From Musa acuminata AAA Group (taxonomy: Eukaryota > Streptophyta > Magnoliopsida > Zingiberales > Musaceae): a DNA stretch of 64,000 bases. Location of the stretch: assembly GCF_036884655.1 (NCBI RefSeq), contig NC_088357.1:12503501-12567500 (forward strand). The letters run 5' to 3'. The position numbers and the translations under genes were made by a program. Positions 61,481-64,000 of the stretch are shown piece after piece (positions within the stretch are counted from its first letter, which is position 1; the number at the start of each line of letters is the position of its first letter). The notes below the pieces were generated by a model. It made no database searches. It saw only the letters and a program-made list of their open reading frames with translations, and was not told the origin of the DNA.

Positions 61481-62210
61481 GCATCAAAAGCAAAGAAAGA
61501 CATGCTTCATGATTACAAATTCTACTACCTTCTCTAAGAGGACATGGTTTGGGTTCCTTGGAATCAGGTGGCTGCAAATAAGATTCTGTGAGGCTATTTT
61601 CCTGATTTCTTTCTAATTCTCAAGTGAAAGGAAGTATGCAAAAGTATCATCATTAAGGCAAAGCCTTCGTTTCTCTAGAAATTTTTTTGTCGGCTGACTC
61701 CTTGGAATCAAGTGGCTACAAGTAGTAGTTTGTGAGACCAGTTTGTAATTAGCTTCTTCCTAATTCTCATGTCTTAAGGAAATAAGCAAAGCATCATCAC
61801 AAAAACAAACACACATCTATATCATGATTACAAACTTCACTATAGTTTCTATAAACTTGTGGCTGGATATTCTTCCTGATACTTAAGTCCTAAGGAAGCA
61901 TGCATGGTATCATTATCAAGGCAAAGATCTCTATTTCATGACTACAATATCTGCAACATTTTCCAAGAAAAAAATTGGTTTGCTTCCTCGGAATCAAGTG
62001 CTTGCAAATAGCAGTCAGTATGTGAGACTATTTCCTTGGTCTCTTTATAATATCCGAGTCCTAAGTAATCATCCATAACATAATTATTTCATAATTACAA
62101 ACTCTTCCATAGTTTTGATTAGCTTCCTAAATTTCATGATTGCAAACTCTACTTTGTGTTATCCTTTAAATCTAGTATCTGCAATTAGCAGTTTGTGAGT
62201 GATACTTATG
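61480..62210. repeat. Diverged tandem array, about 150-180 bp period
   Basis: At least four rounds of the same order: catgattacaaa(c/t)tctact or similar, then ccttggaatca(a/g)gtggctgcaa, gcagt/agattctgtgaga, cttcctaattctca, and cctaaggaagcatgca. Best seen at 61505, 61690, 61822, 61935 and 62135. Units are diverged and of uneven length. The array begins about 590 bp beyond the NAC stop, on its 3' side. Confidence 0.75.
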
Positions 62211-62802
62211 TCTTAAGTTGGTGTGCCTTATCCTTATCCCATGATGAAAAGGAGTGCAGATAGACACAGCTAACACCTCCCTGAGGTCATGAGAGAGCAC
62301 GTGCAGTGTGGACAGTAGCGTGTGAGCCTCTTCTCCGTTTTCTGATCCATGGAAGGTGGGATATTGGAGATCAAATGGTTGTTCTTCCCCTCCCACCAAG
62401 TCTTGGGGATGAACAGAAAAGCTTAGCTTCGAATGGAGTGCAGTGCAGGCTGTTAGAATTCACCTCCACTTGCACCAACTACTTCAATCAATACAAGGCA
62501 AGTTGATAGGGTTTCTGTGATCAGACACAGTGAGGGAAGTCCTCAGGAGCTTCATGTTTGATACAGGTGATCATAATAACAATGAATACAGATTGGAGAA
62601 ACCAAAGAATACTCTCATCTCTGTCCTCTGTAGAAGAGTTTAACCTGTATATAGAACTCTGCACGCTACTGAGAGTATCATTCGAACACAAGGCCTTCTC
62701 TCTGATACCTTGGACATGAGCGACCTCGTGCAGATCAACGAGACCCTAAAAATCGTTCCGGAGAAGAAATCGGTCCCTCAGATCCTTTCAGATGATCCCT
62801 GA

Positions 62803-63358
62803 TCAGAATCCATAGCTTGCCCACGGGTCGTCGAAGCCGTCGCGGTCCCAGTGCTTCGACGCGAACGATGAGATCGCGGTGTTGTGGTCGGTGCTCAGCC
62901 CGGTGTCCTGCGACGGGCAGCCCATCGACTGGTTCGAGTTCTGCTCCACCTTGCAGTGCTTGGTCATGGCTGATGGTGATCCTTCGTTTGTGGCGGCTAA
63001 CTCTCTCAGCATGGCTTCGTCGACGTGGTGCAAGTAGGCCTGTGGAGGGACTTGTGAGTAGTACAGAACTGAATCATGAGGTGGGTTCGAACCCAGCTGG
63101 TGGTTCATCATGGCGGAGAAGCCAGGAGGGATAGCTTTGAGGTCAAAGATGCGATCATGGTTGATGAAGCTGGTACTCGGAGGGTAAGGGGGATCCATTA
63201 GAGGAAGAGGGGAGGGATCATCTTCAAAGGAGTTGATTGGGCTTCTCTTCAGTGCATTATTCTTGTGGAAGACCCTACACACAACCCATTCATCCTGTAA
63301 TGATAAGAGTCTGAATTATTCTTCAGTGCAGCCCAAGTAATAGAAGGAATAGGGGAAA

Positions 63359-63413
<55 letters not shown>

Positions 63414-63972
63414 GTAAGAAGTACCTTAGCAGACTTGGGGAGATTGGGGAGAGGGTAAGTGCCTTCAAGCCTGAACTCATGCATCACCCAATTAGTCTTC
63501 TCTCCTCTGGGAGCTCTTCCTTTGTAGAAGACAAGAGTCTTCTTCATGCCAACGAGGACTCCTTTTCCCCAGTAGATCTCCTTATCTTTCCCTGTGGCTT
63601 TCCAGTATCCAGCTTCGGTGGCCCTGTTGGTCCTCAAACCGGTTGGGTACTTCCTGTCCCTCTGGCAGAAGAAGTACAGCTCCTTCCCTCCCATCTTTGC
63701 CTTGCCTAACACAACATCAACACGACAGGACCATGGATCTCAGAATTCACACATCAAAGATCAAAGCTGGGGAACAGAAGCTTACTTGGAAGATCCCATG
63801 GCTCGCACTTGTTCAAGTCGACCTCCCCCATAGCTCTTGCAGTGAAGCTATGGTCGATGATCTTTGGTGTGACGTAATGAGTTATGATCTCCTCATCTGT
63901 GGGGTGGAACCTGAAGCCCGGGGGCAACTCCATGCAGACCTCTCCATTGTTGAGCACCGAAACATCACCCAT
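62803..63972 (-). CDS. NAC transcription factor (NAC100/ORE1/NAM-like group)
   Basis: Three exons, 63786-63972, 63425-63705 and 62803-63294, with GT-AG joins, give 319 residues. The NAC domain spans about residues 15-168 with all five blocks: [19 protein letters not shown], then [56 protein letters not shown], and [20 protein letters not shown] through [11 protein letters not shown]. The intron positions are those of most NAC genes. The family binds DNA as dimers in the nucleus; this branch acts in organ boundaries, lateral roots and senescence. The C-terminal half is Ser/Asn/Pro-rich and ends [15 protein letters not shown]. Many members of this branch carry a miR164 target encoding a phrase like HVPCFS; I do not find it here. 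The start at 63972 has MGDVSVLNN, usual for the group. Only 28 bp of 5' flank are in the window. Confidence 0.92.
63362..63410. repeat. (AG)n microsatellite in NAC intron 2
   Basis: About 24 AG units, 15 bp left of exon 2, so on the minus strand a CT run lies just inside the intron's 5' end. Confidence 0.96.
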
Positions 63973-64000
63973 GATTGCACCTCCAAAGACGAGGGCTCGC

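Noticed and set aside
63075..63100. gggttcgaaccc resembles a tRNA T-loop box
   Set aside because: It lies in NAC coding sequence and no acceptor stem or A box is found around it.
62817..63134. Plus-strand 105-codon GC-rich frame
   Set aside because: Antisense of the NAC last exon.
1..64000. CRISPR arrays, bacterial operons, organelle insertions
   Set aside because: No regular spacer-repeat pattern, no operonic gene packing, and no plastid or mitochondrial gene stretch seen.

Overview
The window is nuclear DNA of a flowering plant. It has AT-rich intergenic stretches, many (TA)n, (CT)n and (GA)n microsatellites, LTR and LINE retrotransposon remains, and genes with GT-AG introns typical of angiosperm families. 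Codon use and the families fit a monocot. A Zingiberales (banana-type) origin is my guess from general familiarity and is not proven by anything here.

Layout. 1-2317: 3' seven exons of an ALKBH6-type 2-oxoglutarate/Fe(II) dioxygenase (+). 2.3-8.0 kb: mostly silent, with an LTR fragment. 8279-8770: a two-EF-hand calmodulin-like gene (+). 9.1-22.3 kb: a retrotransposon graveyard. It holds two pieces of an L1-type LINE, a decayed 5.3-kb Ty1/copia element on the minus strand with both LTRs, primer-binding site and polypurine tract, and truncated copies of a second LTR family that recurs at 20.9-22.3 and 29.5-29.8 kb. 24193-25717: an R2R3-MYB gene (+). 26-33.6 kb: gene-poor, with a few exon-like minus-strand stretches I could not assign.

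33652-33795 (-) and 34.3-36.75 kb (+) form a head-to-head pair: a 47-codon small ORF and a ribosomal protein L24 gene. The L24 copy looks dead. It has no start codon where the family has one, an in-frame TAG, and a LINE RNase H fragment in its first intron. Its last exon and about 1.2 kb of 3' flank are duplicated 2.3 kb downstream, with a broken DUF3537 gene between the copies. 41145-42851 (-) is an intronless E-class PPR gene. 47877-56467 (-) is an 11-exon gene for the minor-spliceosome U11/U12-65K protein; its first intron holds a duplicated, frameshifted copy of the end of exon 1 and a perfect-length 63-bp triplicate. 56.6-62.6 kb is gene-poor and ends in a diverged tandem array. 62803-63972 (-) is a three-exon NAC transcription factor.

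The genes do not form a pathway or cluster; each is an independent plant transcription unit. I found no evidence of a novel multi-gene system. The most informative signals are the recent duplication and decay events around RPL24 and U11/U12-65K, plus one conserved-looking small ORF.
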